64,000 nt of DNA from Caulobacter sp. Root343 (GTDB taxonomy: Bacteria > Pseudomonadota > Alphaproteobacteria > Caulobacterales > Caulobacteraceae), in assembly GCF_001425745.1 (NCBI RefSeq), contig NZ_LMDF01000005.1, positions 294,829 to 358,828 on the forward strand, written 5' to 3'. Below the pieces are notes generated by a model. It was not told where the DNA came from. It ran no database searches and saw only the letters and a program-made list of their open reading frames with translations. Position 1 is the stretch's first letter. Each line of letters begins with the position of its first letter. Positions 35,826-43,631 of the stretch are shown piece after piece. Made by a program: the position numbers and the translations under genes.

Positions 35826-36496
35826 ACGCCATGACCACCACGCCCCCTGTCGTTTCCGCCTTCGCCTGGGTGCCCGACTTCGCCCGCGGCCACGTGCGCG
35901 ACCTTCGCGTCCGCTGGGCTCACGAGGAAGCCGGCCTGCCCTATGGCACCCAGAAGCTGGCCACCGGCGAGAACGCCGGCGCCTATCGCGACCAGCAGCC
36001 GTTCGGCCAGGTGCCGGCCTATCGCGACGGCGAGGTCGAGATGTTCGAGAGCGGCGCGATCGTGCTGCACATCGCCGAGCAGTCGGAGGCCCTGTTGCCG
36101 CGTGAACCCGCGGCCCGGGCCCGGGCCCTGACCTGGATGTTCTGCGCGCTGAACACCATGGAGATCCCGATCGGCAACCTGGCCGACATCGACATCTTCA
36201 ACGCCGGCGCGGAGTGGACCAAGGAACGCCGCCCGGCCGTCGAGGCCCATGCCCGCAAGCGGCTGGCCGAGCTGGCCCTGCGCCTGGGCGACAACCTCTA
36301 TCTGGACGGCGACCGCTTCACGGCCGGCGACCTGCTGATGGCCGACGTTCTGCGCAACGCGCCCGCCGCCCTGCTGGCCGAACAGCCCAAGCTGGCTGCC
36401 TATGTCGAGCGCTGCACGGCCCGCCCGGCCTTCCAGAAGGCCCTGGCCGCCCAGCTGAACGACTTCACCGGCTCGCCGCCGCCCGGGTGGAACTGA
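35822..36496 (+). CDS. glutathione S-transferase family protein
   Basis: A 224-residue GST. The thioredoxin-like N-terminal domain (VRDLRVRWAHEEAGLPYGTQ, QPFGQVPAYRDGEVEMFESG, AIVLHIAEQ) has the cis-Pro in GQVPAY and the Glu-Ser glutathione contact. The helical C-terminal domain includes LYLDGDRFTAGDLLMADVLR with the N-capping box. It is the third gene of the ArsR-AHSA1-GST operon. It may detoxify or sense the compound that the regulator responds to. Confidence 0.9.
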   Translation: MNAMTTTPPVVSAFAWVPDFARGHVRDLRVRWAHEEAGLPYGTQKLATGENAGAYRDQQPFGQVPAYRDGEVEMFESGAIVLHIAEQSEALLPREPAARARALTWMFCALNTMEIPIGNLADIDIFNAGAEWTKERRPAVEAHARKRLAELALRLGDNLYLDGDRFTAGDLLMADVLRNAPAALLAEQPKLAAYVERCTARPAFQKALAAQLNDFTGSPPPGWN

Positions 36497-36510
36497 GGGG
36501 GCGAGCAAAA

Positions 36511-36540
36511 TCCCTCTTCCATAGGGAGAGGGAGGGGCCC
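36511..36540. repeat. partial family C repeat
   Basis: CCCTCTTCC ataGGGAGAGGG followed by AGGGGCCCAT matches the left arm of the element at 4963 but stops after the first hairpin. It lies directly before the terminator shared with the cold-shock gene. Confidence 0.55.
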
Positions 36541-36561
36541 ATCGCCATACCCCCAAACGAA

Positions 36562-36589
36562 AATAGGCCAGCGCAAGCGCTGGCCTATT
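36562..36589. terminator. bidirectional Rho-independent terminator
   Basis: AATAGGCCAGCGC (36562-36574) and GCGCTGGCCTATT (36577-36589) form a perfect 13-bp stem with a two-base spacer. TTTT follows at 36591-36594 on the plus strand and TTT on the minus strand. It can end both the GST operon and the convergent cold-shock gene. Confidence 0.85.
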
Positions 36590-36621
36590 CTTTTGGACCA
36601 AGGTCCAGATGCGAGGGTCGA

Positions 36622-36831
36622 TTAGACCGCTTGCAGCTGGCCGGCCGAGGTCTTGCCGCTGCGGCGGTCTTGTTCCAGCTCGTACGAGACCTTTTGGCCT
36701 TCGTTCAGCGAGCCGAGACCAGCGCGTTCAACGGCCGAGATGTGCACGAACACGTCAGCGCCGCCGTTGTCGGGTTGGATGAAGCCGAAGCCCTTGGTGC
36801 CGTTGAACCACTTCACGGTGCCGGTAGCCAT
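36622..36831 (-). CDS. cold-shock domain protein
   Basis: A 69-residue CspA-type protein: [20 protein letters not shown] carries RNP1 and [11 protein letters not shown] carries RNP2. It binds single-stranded RNA or DNA as an RNA chaperone. The MATGTVKW start at 36831 is the conserved one. The 278-base gap upstream probably includes a structured 5' leader, with CCGGAA-ACG-TTCCGG at 36866-36880 as a visible hairpin. Whether it is cold-induced or growth-phase controlled cannot be read from the sequence. Confidence 0.95.
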   Translation of the reverse strand: MATGTVKWFNGTKGFGFIQPDNGGADVFVHISAVERAGLGSLNEGQKVSYELEQDRRSGKTSAGQLQAV

Positions 36832-37110
36832 GGATGAAATCCTTTTAGTCATAGGTGTTCGTCACCCGGAAACGTTCCGGTTGACGATCAAATTTCGTTG
36901 GAAGTTCGGGGGGCGCGTCCGGCGCTCCACAGGGGGAGCAAGGAATAGCAGGCCGAGCGGCAGCGAATTCGATGACTCATCTAGCCTCAAATTATTTTCG
37001 GAATCAAGAAGAATAATTTCGCCGACTTTTCGAGGATAGCCGCACCCAAAGCTCTGCTTCGCGCGTTTTCGTCTTGGGACGACCTTTTACGACGGGACCG
37101 GAGCTTTGGC

Positions 37111-37290
37111 ATGACCTTGATCGAGAAGATCCCCACGCTCAGCGACGCCGAGCTGAAGATCCTGCTGTCCAACGCCCGCCGGCTGGACGTCACCGGCACC
37201 CCGGCCCAGCGCCGCGAGGTCGCCATCGTGATCACGCCGCTGGAACGCGAGGCTTCCCGCCGCCGCGCCCTGAACGCGCCGCGCCGCTAG
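37111..37290 (+). CDS. 59-residue basic small protein
   Basis: A short reading frame starting MTLIEKIPTLSDAELKILLS and ending with an Arg-rich tail (REASRRRALNAPRR). It has an amphipathic helical N-terminus (LSDAELKILLSNARRL) and no signal. Codon use is typical GC-rich coding with strong third-position GC bias. The gene stands alone between the cold-shock gene and a second small frame. It may be a DNA- or RNA-associated micro-protein; the function is unknown. Confidence 0.65.
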   Translation: MTLIEKIPTLSDAELKILLSNARRLDVTGTPAQRREVAIVITPLEREASRRRALNAPRR

Positions 37291-37380
37291 GCGGCGCATT
37301 GCGTCGACCCCACGCTTAGGGCCTTGCGGGAGTCATAATTGCAATTCATTCTCAGGAGCATCATCGCGAAGGAGACGACG

Positions 37381-37527
37381 ATGGTTCTGCGGATGACGGG
37401 CGCCAGCTGGCTGGCCACGATGATGCGATCCGAACGCGCGCCCGACGAACAGCCCGCGCCGGCCCCGGCCTGGCTGCTGGACGGCGCGGCCGAACCCGAG
37501 GTGGTGGAGGCCCCTCCTCCCCATTAG
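37381..37527 (+). CDS. small protein ending in a repeat
   Basis: A 48-residue frame MVLRMTGASWLATMMRSERA with AAGGAG at 37369-37374 before the ATG. The second half is Pro/Ala/Glu-rich (PAPAPAWLLDGAAEPEVVEA). The last residues PPH and the TAG stop are contributed by the family B repeat that starts at 37514. It may be a real small gene whose end was captured by the repeat. Evidence beyond the ribosome-binding site is weak. Confidence 0.4.
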   Translation: MVLRMTGASWLATMMRSERAPDEQPAPAPAWLLDGAAEPEVVEAPPPH

Positions 37528-37652
37528 GGGGAGGTGGATCGCCGCGAATACGCGGCGAGACGGAGGGGGTCCGCGAAGCGGTGGTGAACTCGCCACCGCA
37601 CAGGGCCCCTCCACCGGCGTTCGGCGGTCCCCCTCCCCCAGAGGGGGAGGAA
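37514..37652. repeat. paired palindromic repeat, family B copy 2 (inverted)
   Basis: Reverse orientation of the element at 7247: CCTCCCC attaGGGGGAGG, CGCCGCG aataCGCGGCG, CCGCgaaGCGG, ACCGGC gttCGGCGGT-type stem, and CTCCCCC agaGGGGGAG. It separates the small gene from the convergent transporter gene, and gives the small gene its stop codon. Confidence 0.8.
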
Positions 37653-37658
37653 GGTTCC

Positions 37659-39440
37659 TCACCCCCCGAACGGCCACACCCAGGCGATCAGCCAGGGCGC
37701 GACCAGCAGGATCAGCGCGCTGAGCGGCGCGCCCAGGCGGGCGTAGTCGCCGAACCGGTAGCCGCCCGGCCCCAGCACCAGGGTGTTGCACTGGTGGCCG
37801 ACGGGCGTGAGGAAGTCGCAGCCCGCGCCCACCGCCACGGCCATCAGGAACGGGTCAGGGGATAGCCCCAGCCTTTGCGCCACGCCCATGCCGATCGGGG
37901 CGGCGATCAGCACGGTGGCGGCGTTGTTCAGGAACGGCGTGGCGGCCATGGCCACGGCCATCATCGCCGTCAGGGTGGCGATCGGCGGCAGGCCGTGGAA
38001 CGCCCCCGACAGCCAGCCGGCGATCAGGTCGGCGCCGCCGGTCTTCTGCACCGTGTCGCTGACCGGGATCAGCGCCGCGACCAGCACCAGCACCGGCGCT
38101 TCCAGGGCGGCGTAGGCCTCGCGCATCCGCAGGGCGCCGCTGGCCACCACCAGCACCGCCGCGCCGAAGAAGCCCGCCGCCACCGGGATGACGCCAGTCG
38201 CGACCAGGGCCATGGCCGCCGCCAGGATCACCACCGGCAGCGCCGCGTGGCGCACCCCGCCCAGCCGCACCTCGCGCTCGGCCAGCGGCAGAAGGCCTAA
38301 GGCCTGCAAAGCGCCGGGCAGCGACTGCTCGGCCCCCTGCAGCACGACGATGTCGCCGGCCCGCAGGCGGATGGTGGCCAGGCGGCCGCCCAGCCGGTGG
38401 CCGCGGCGGCTGACCCCCAGCAGGTTGACGCCGTGGGTGTCGTTCAGGGTGACGCTGCGGGCCGACTGGCCGATCAGGTCGCTCTCGCCGCCGATCACCG
38501 CCTCGACCACCCGCACCTCGTCGGTCGGCTCGTTCATGACGACGGGCCGGTCGGCGTCGCGAAGCCGCAGCTTGGCCGTGACGATCAGCTGGTTCAGCTC
38601 CTGTTGCTCGCCCTCCAGCAGCAGGACGTCGCCGGGCTGGATCTTGAGATTGGCGTGCGGCGTCTCGATCCGTCGGCGGCCGCGCAGGATGGCCACCACC
38701 GCCACCGCGCCGTCGGCCGCCTTCTTCAACGCCCCGACCCGGCCCTGGTCGAAGCTCCAGTCCTCGGGGACCTCGACCTCGGTGACATAGGCGTTGGCGG
38801 CCAGGGCCGCGTCGACGTCGATCGCCGCTTGGCGCGACTTGGGCAACAGGCGGTAGGCGAAGCTCAGATAGGCGACGGCCAGCACGGTCAGGATTCCGCC
38901 GACCGGCAGGAAATCGAACATCTTGAACGGATGGCCCAAGGCCTCCTGACGCACCTCCGAGACGATGATGTTGGGCGAGGTGCCGACCAGCACGGCTAGG
39001 CCGCCGACCAGCGAACCGAACGCCATCGGCATCAGCAGGCGCCCGGGCGGCACGCCGGTGCGGCGGGCGATCTGCAGGGCGCTGGGCATCATCAGGGCCA
39101 GGGCCCCGACGTTCTTGGTGGCCATCGACAGCACCGCCGTCGTCCCGGCCAGGACGGGGACCTGGGTGCGCTCGTCCTTCAGCCGCGGCAGCAGCGGCGC
39201 CATCAGCAGATCGACGATCCCCGAGCGCGCCACGGCGGCGCTGAGCACCAGGGCGCTGGCGATGATGATGACGATGTCGTTGGCGAAACCCTCGAACGCG
39301 GCCTTCACCGGGATCAGCCCCATGGCCATGCCGACGGCCAGGGCGCCCAGCGCGATCAGGTCGTAACGCCAGCGCCCCCAGACGAACGCCACGATCGTCG
39401 CGGCGATCAAGCCGAAGGCGAGGCCTTGATGAAGCGTCAC
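37659..39440 (-). CDS. SLC13/DASS-like transporter with two RCK_C (TrkA-C) domains
   Basis: A 593-residue inner-membrane transporter. The N-terminal membrane part (TLHQGLAFGLIAATIVAFVW; KNVGALALMMPSALQIARRT; VGTSPNIIVSEVR) and the C-terminal part (TPFLNNAATVLIAAPIGMGV; GAGCDFLTPVGHQCNTLVLG) show the SNT-like motifs of anion:sodium symporters. Between them lie two TrkA-C regulatory domains (NLKIQPGDVLLLEGEQQELN and IRLRAGDIVVLQGAEQSLPG) that usually bind nucleotides or ions. The start is the GTG at 39440 with AGGGGACC before it. The substrate is unknown; related proteins move dicarboxylates, sulfate or sulfur compounds. Confidence 0.88.
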   Translation of the reverse strand: MTLHQGLAFGLIAATIVAFVWGRWRYDLIALGALAVGMAMGLIPVKAAFEGFANDIVIIIASALVLSAAVARSGIVDLLMAPLLPRLKDERTQVPVLAGTTAVLSMATKNVGALALMMPSALQIARRTGVPPGRLLMPMAFGSLVGGLAVLVGTSPNIIVSEVRQEALGHPFKMFDFLPVGGILTVLAVAYLSFAYRLLPKSRQAAIDVDAALAANAYVTEVEVPEDWSFDQGRVGALKKAADGAVAVVAILRGRRRIETPHANLKIQPGDVLLLEGEQQELNQLIVTAKLRLRDADRPVVMNEPTDEVRVVEAVIGGESDLIGQSARSVTLNDTHGVNLLGVSRRGHRLGGRLATIRLRAGDIVVLQGAEQSLPGALQALGLLPLAEREVRLGGVRHAALPVVILAAAMALVATGVIPVAAGFFGAAVLVVASGALRMREAYAALEAPVLVLVAALIPVSDTVQKTGGADLIAGWLSGAFHGLPPIATLTAMMAVAMAATPFLNNAATVLIAAPIGMGVAQRLGLSPDPFLMAVAVGAGCDFLTPVGHQCNTLVLGPGGYRFGDYARLGAPLSALILLVAPWLIAWVWPFGG

Positions 39441-39507
39441 GTGGCGGGGTCCCCTCGAAGCTGCGCCTGGAGGGGAACGGGGCGGGGACGGGGAAGGTTC
39501 AAAAGTT

Positions 39508-39628
39508 GCTCCCCCGCGATGCGGGGGAGCTGTCGCGGAGCGACTGAGGGGGCTAACGCGGCATGGGCCCAGCTTGCCCCCTCCGGCCCTCCGGGCCACC
39601 TCCCCCGCAACGCGGGGGAGGAGCGGGA
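39508..39628. repeat. paired palindromic repeat, family D
   Basis: GCTCCCCCGC gatGCGGGGGAGC, then GTCGC ggaGCGAC, a short core, then GGCCctccGGGCC and CCTCCCCCGC aacGCGGGGGAGG. It is built like families A-C but with its own arm sequence. It lies between the transporter and pgsA, both on the minus strand. Confidence 0.75.
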
Positions 39629-39633
39629 AGCCG

Positions 39634-40251
39634 CTACGTCAGCGCCTTGCGGGCCGCTTCCCAGTATTGCGCGCCGGTGATCAGGGTGACCAGGGTGGCC
39701 AGCCACAGCAGGCTGTGGGCGACGATCGTGAAGCCGCCCATCAGGCCGGGCTCCGGCGGCAGGTCGAAGGCGCCCCACGAGGCCAGGATAAGTTCGGCGC
39801 CGATGGCCACCAGCTGCAGGGTGGTCTTCCACTTGGCCAGCAGGGTCACCGGCAGCTTGACGCCCTTGCCGGCCCCGACCTCGCGCAGGGCGCTGACCGC
39901 GAATTCGCGGAACAGGATCAGGCCGGCCGGCAGCACGACCATGGCGTTGGGGCCCAGGGCCATCAGGCCCAGCAGGGCGCCGCAGACCAGGATCTTGTCG
40001 CCGATGGGATCGAGGATCGCGCCCCAGACGCTGACCGCGTCCAGCTTGCGGGCCAGCCAGCCGTCGAAGAAGTCTGTCACCGAGGCGACGACGAAGGCGT
40101 AGAAAGCCCATCGCTCCAGCCGCAGCTGGCTCTCCGCCGTCAGCTGATCGCTCAGCCACGGCACGGCGCCGGCGGCGGCGGCCAGGGCGACGAACATGAA
40201 CAGCGCCATCGCGAGGCGCGAGCCGGTCAGGATGTTGGGCAGGTTCTTCAT
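39634..40251 (-). CDS. pgsA: CDP-diacylglycerol-glycerol-3-phosphate 3-phosphatidyltransferase
   Basis: PgsA condenses CDP-diacylglycerol with glycerol-3-phosphate to make phosphatidylglycerol phosphate, the committed step to phosphatidylglycerol and cardiolipin. The 205-residue membrane protein opens MKNLPNILTGSRLAMALFMF. It carries the CDP-alcohol phosphotransferase signature D-x2-D-G-x2-A-R-x8-G-x3-D-x3-D in VTDFFDGWLARKLD and WGAILDPIGDK. About five membrane helices follow. In many proteobacteria pgsA follows uvrC; here uvrC is 28 kb away. The start at 40251 is the family-typical MKNLPN. Confidence 0.95.
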   Translation of the reverse strand: MKNLPNILTGSRLAMALFMFVALAAAAGAVPWLSDQLTAESQLRLERWAFYAFVVASVTDFFDGWLARKLDAVSVWGAILDPIGDKILVCGALLGLMALGPNAMVVLPAGLILFREFAVSALREVGAGKGVKLPVTLLAKWKTTLQLVAIGAELILASWGAFDLPPEPGLMGGFTIVAHSLLWLATLVTLITGAQYWEAARKALT

Positions 40252-40400
40252 GGCCGTCTCATAACGCACAACTCGGCGACACGGCTACGGCCCTGCTTGT
40301 TAACCGCGTGCCCCGATTTTTGGGACGCGGGACGCGACTCGCTTCGCTATACAAGCTGGGAGAGCGACGGCGCTCTTGTCGCAGCGGGTGCGCCTAGCGC

Positions 40401-42071
40401 ATGAAACGGCTCGGAGAGGGTGATTTCGGCGACCGTCGCCGCATCGGTTCGGTGCGCGGCCGGCTCGTCCTCCTGACCGTCAGCCTGCTGGCGCCCGCCC
40501 TGATCTCGATGGGCTTCCTGCTGGCCGGGGCCGACCGGGAGTCGCGCGGGCAGCTCTACCAGCAACTGGTCACCACCGCCCGGGCCCTGTCCGGCGCCGT
40601 CGACCGCCAGGCCGCCACCGGCATCTCGGTCGCCGAGACCCTGGCCACCGACCAGGCGCTGATCAACGGCGACTGGGCCGGCTTCCATGCCCGCGCCAAG
40701 CGCGTCACCGAGCGGCGGGCCGGCTGGATCGTGGTCGCCGACGCCGACGGCCAGCAGGTCGTCAACACCCTGAAGCCCTACGGCGCGCCCCTGCCCCGCA
40801 TCAAGCGGCCGGCCTCCGAGGCCAGCGCCTATTCGGCGGGCCGCAGCAAGGTCTCGGACCTGATCGCCGGTCCCGTGGCCCGCAAGCCGGTGATCACCGT
40901 CGGCACGCCGATCATGGTCAAGGGCAGGATGTATGTCCTGTCCTACGTAGTGGAGTCGGCCTCGTTCACCTCGGTGTTCCGCCAGCAGCGCGTGCCCGAC
41001 CGCTGGGTCGCCACCCTGCTGGACAACAATCGCCACGTGATCGCCCGCTCGCGGCTGAACGAGAAGTTCACCGGCGCCCTGGCGTCGGGAGACATGGCGG
41101 AGAACCTCCGCCACTCGACCGAGGGGGTGAACAAGAGCGTGTCGCTCGAAGGCGTGCCGACCATGGTCGCCTATACCCGCTCGCCCCAGACCGGCTGGAC
41201 CCTGGTGGTGTCGATCCCGCGCGAGGAGCTGGCCAGCACGGTCAACCGCTCGGTCGCCCTGGGCAGCGGCGTCTTCCTGCTGCTGCTGATCATCGGCATC
41301 GGCCTGTCGCTGCTCTACGCCCGGCGCATCAATGACGAGATGCGCCAGCTGGTGCTAGACGCCGACGCGATCGGCCGCGGCGAGACCCTGCCGCCGGCCA
41401 ATCCCGACGCCCTGGAAGAGATCGCCGCCGTCCACGCCGCCCTGCGCGCCGCCTCCCGCGAGCTGAAGGCCCGCGAGGAGCGCCAGGGGGTGATGATCAA
41501 CGAGCTGAACCACCGGGTGAAGAACACCCTGGCCACCGTCCAGGCCCTGGCCCGCCAGACCTTCGCCAAGGTGAAGGGCGCGCCGGTCGAGGTGTTCACC
41601 GATCGGCTGATCGCCCTGTCGGGGGCCCACGATCTGTTGACCCGCACCGGCTGGCGCGAGGCCGAGATGGCCGCCTTGGTCGAGGCCAGCCTGGGAGCGC
41701 ATGTCGACCGCGTCATCCGCGCCGGCCCCGACGTGGCCCTGGCCCCGCATACGGCCGTGGGCCTGTCGATGGTGTTCCACGAGCTGGCCACCAACAGCGC
41801 CAAGTACGGCGCCCTGTCGTCGCCGGAGGGCCGCGTCGAGGTGTTCTGGCGCGTCGATCCTGTGACCGACAAGCTGGCCTTCACCTGGCGCGACATCGGC
41901 GGCCCGCCGGTGACCCCGCCCAAGACCCCCGGCTTCGGCACCCGCCTGATCGAGAGCTCGATCCGCCGCGAACAGAAGGGCCAGGCGCGGTTCGACTTCC
42001 GCCCCGACGGCCTGGTCTTCGAGGCCAGCCTGCCGCTGCCCGAGGCGGTCCGCTGGAGCAACGCCTTCTGA
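40401..42071 (+). CDS. HWE-family sensor histidine kinase with periplasmic sensor
   Basis: A 556-residue kinase. One membrane helix (GRLVLLTVSLLAPALISMGF) precedes a periplasmic dCache-like sensor of about 230 residues. A second helix (VALGSGVFLLLLIIGIGLSL) and a HAMP-like linker follow. The kinase core has NELNHRVKNTLATVQALARQ with the phospho-acceptor His371, an HWE/HisKA_2 hallmark, then FHELATNSAKYGALSSPEG as the N box. Kinases of this group feed PhyR-type responses in alphaproteobacteria, in keeping with the EcfG-type sigma gene in this window. The stop overlaps the next start (TGATG), so the downstream kinase gene is coupled. Confidence 0.9.
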   Translation: MKRLGEGDFGDRRRIGSVRGRLVLLTVSLLAPALISMGFLLAGADRESRGQLYQQLVTTARALSGAVDRQAATGISVAETLATDQALINGDWAGFHARAKRVTERRAGWIVVADADGQQVVNTLKPYGAPLPRIKRPASEASAYSAGRSKVSDLIAGPVARKPVITVGTPIMVKGRMYVLSYVVESASFTSVFRQQRVPDRWVATLLDNNRHVIARSRLNEKFTGALASGDMAENLRHSTEGVNKSVSLEGVPTMVAYTRSPQTGWTLVVSIPREELASTVNRSVALGSGVFLLLLIIGIGLSLLYARRINDEMRQLVLDADAIGRGETLPPANPDALEEIAAVHAALRAASRELKAREERQGVMINELNHRVKNTLATVQALARQTFAKVKGAPVEVFTDRLIALSGAHDLLTRTGWREAEMAALVEASLGAHVDRVIRAGPDVALAPHTAVGLSMVFHELATNSAKYGALSSPEGRVEVFWRVDPVTDKLAFTWRDIGGPPVTPPKTPGFGTRLIESSIRREQKGQARFDFRPDGLVFEASLPLPEAVRWSNAF

Positions 42072-42967
42072 TGGCCGACGAAGCCGCTTTGGTCGCGGCC
42101 TTCGTGCGCGACGAGCGGTTGCCCCCGGCCTTCGCCGACCTCGCCGCCCGCCTGCACCGGCCGCTGGCCGCGCGGATCGCCGACTGGACGGCGGGACGCC
42201 AGACGCCGCTGGTGGTCGGGATCTGCGGGCCGCAGGGCTCGGGCAAGTCGACCCTGACCGCCCTGGTCGCCTGGCTGCTGGAGGCGCGCGGCCTCAAGAC
42301 CGCCGTCCTGTCGATCGACGACCTCTACCTCCCCCGGCCCGAGCGCCTGCGGCTGGCGGACGAGGTCCATCCGCTGCTGGCCACGCGTGGCGTTCCGGGA
42401 ACCCACGACCCCGCCCTGGGCCTGGCCGTGCTGGACGCCCTGGCGCGGCCGGAGACCACCGCCCTGCCCCGCTTCGACAAGGCGCAGGACGACCGCGCGC
42501 CAATGGCCGACTGGCGGGTTTTCGAGGGGCCCGCCCAGGTAGTCCTGCTCGAGGGCTGGTGCGTCGGCGCTCGGCCCCAGCCGGAGGAGGCCCTGGCGGA
42601 GCCGGTCAACGCCCTGGAGCGCGACGAGGACCCCGACGGCGCCTGGCGCGGCTTCGCCAACGCGGCCCTGGCCGGATCGTACGCGGCCCTCTTCGCCCGG
42701 CTCGATCGCCTGGTGCTGATGACCGCTCCGGATTTCGCCGTGGTCCGCCAGTGGCGCGGCGAGCAGGAGGCGCGCCTGCGCGAACGCCTGGCCGCCCAGG
42801 GCCACGACCCGGCCCTGGGCATGGACGAGCCCGCCCTCGACCGCTTCGTCGCCCACTACGAGCGCCTGACCCGCTGGATCGCCGACGACCTGCCCTCGGT
42901 CGCCGACGTGACCGTACGACTGGACGCGGAGCGCCGGCCGGCGGAAAGCCTGGCGCTCAACGCATAA
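42071..42967 (+). CDS. D-glycerate 3-kinase-like P-loop kinase
   Basis: A 298-residue P-loop kinase of the plant-type glycerate kinase / YggC group. The Walker A motif is VVGICGPQGSGKST near residue 44. The catalytic segment is LSIDDLYLPRPERLRLADEV, and GVPGTHDPALGLAVLDAL and ALPRFDKAQDDRAP follow as family markers. VVLLEGWCVGARP serves as Walker B. It should phosphorylate glycerate to 3-phosphoglycerate or a similar small molecule in the cytosol. One-base overlap with the sensor-kinase gene is unusual and may only reflect compact packing. Confidence 0.82.
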   Translation: MADEAALVAAFVRDERLPPAFADLAARLHRPLAARIADWTAGRQTPLVVGICGPQGSGKSTLTALVAWLLEARGLKTAVLSIDDLYLPRPERLRLADEVHPLLATRGVPGTHDPALGLAVLDALARPETTALPRFDKAQDDRAPMADWRVFEGPAQVVLLEGWCVGARPQPEEALAEPVNALERDEDPDGAWRGFANAALAGSYAALFARLDRLVLMTAPDFAVVRQWRGEQEARLRERLAAQGHDPALGMDEPALDRFVAHYERLTRWIADDLPSVADVTVRLDAERRPAESLALNA

Positions 42968-42980
42968 ATCCCTTCCAACA

Positions 42981-43126
42981 CTTGCCTTCCTCGCCCTCGT
43001 GGCGAGGACCCATGGCGCGGCCGGGCTCGACGATGGCCAGCGGGCGCCGTCAGCGTGGGCGCACAACTGACGAGCACCGCGTCAGTTGAACGCTGGGCCC
43101 TAGGCACAAGGCCTAGGGAGGCGAGG
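42981..43126. repeat. paired palindromic repeat, family F copy 1
   Basis: CTTCCTCGCC ctcgtGGCGAGGACCCATG at the left is mirrored at the right by CGCTGGGCCCTAGG cacaaGGCCTAGGGAGG. Each arm forms its own hairpin. The second copy is at 54876. A central GTCAGTTGAAC/TTGAAC-like part links them. It lies between the glycerate-kinase-like gene and the next hypothetical gene. Confidence 0.65.
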
Positions 43127-43169
43127 ATTGGGAGTGGCGGAGCTAGCCACGACGAACGCCGATCCCTAA

Positions 43170-43631
43170 ATGGCGGGGATGACCGCCGAACCTTCACCGT
43201 ACACCAACGACGACATCGCCGCCCTGGCCGAGCGCCTGCTGGATCGCACCCTGCCCAAGGAGCAGTGGACCCACGCCGCCCACCTGACGGCCACCCTGCG
43301 CCTGGTCCGCACGCGCGACACGGGGCTGGAGCGCGACCTGCCGGGGATCATCCGCGCCTACAACGTCTCGGTCGGCGGGGTGAACGACGACCAGGGTGGC
43401 TATCACGAGACCATCACCCAAGCCTATCTGGCCGCCATCCGCGCCTTCGTGGCCGGCCTGCCGGACGAGACCGCCGACGCCGAGGCCGCGGCCCGGCTGC
43501 TGGCCACCCCGATGGGCGACAAGGCCTGGCCGCTGACCCACTGGTCGCGCGAACGGCTGTTCTCGGTGGACGCGCGGCGCGGCTGGGTGGATCCGGACCT
43601 GAAGCCCCTGGATCATCCGCCGGGCGAGTAG
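43170..43631 (+). CDS. conserved hypothetical protein (WTHAAHL family)
   Basis: A 153-residue soluble protein, mostly helical. It carries KEQWTHAAHLTATLRLVRT near residue 31, a conserved W-T-H-x-A-H-L block I have seen in uncharacterised alphaproteobacterial proteins. Further on are NDDQGGYHETITQAYLAAIR and AWPLTHWSRERLFS, with more histidines that might bind a metal. ATG codons at 43170 and 43179 are both possible. Its last 19 bases overlap the end of the convergent membrane-protein gene. The function is unknown. Confidence 0.75.
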   Translation: MAGMTAEPSPYTNDDIAALAERLLDRTLPKEQWTHAAHLTATLRLVRTRDTGLERDLPGIIRAYNVSVGGVNDDQGGYHETITQAYLAAIRAFVAGLPDETADAEAAARLLATPMGDKAWPLTHWSRERLFSVDARRGWVDPDLKPLDHPPGE

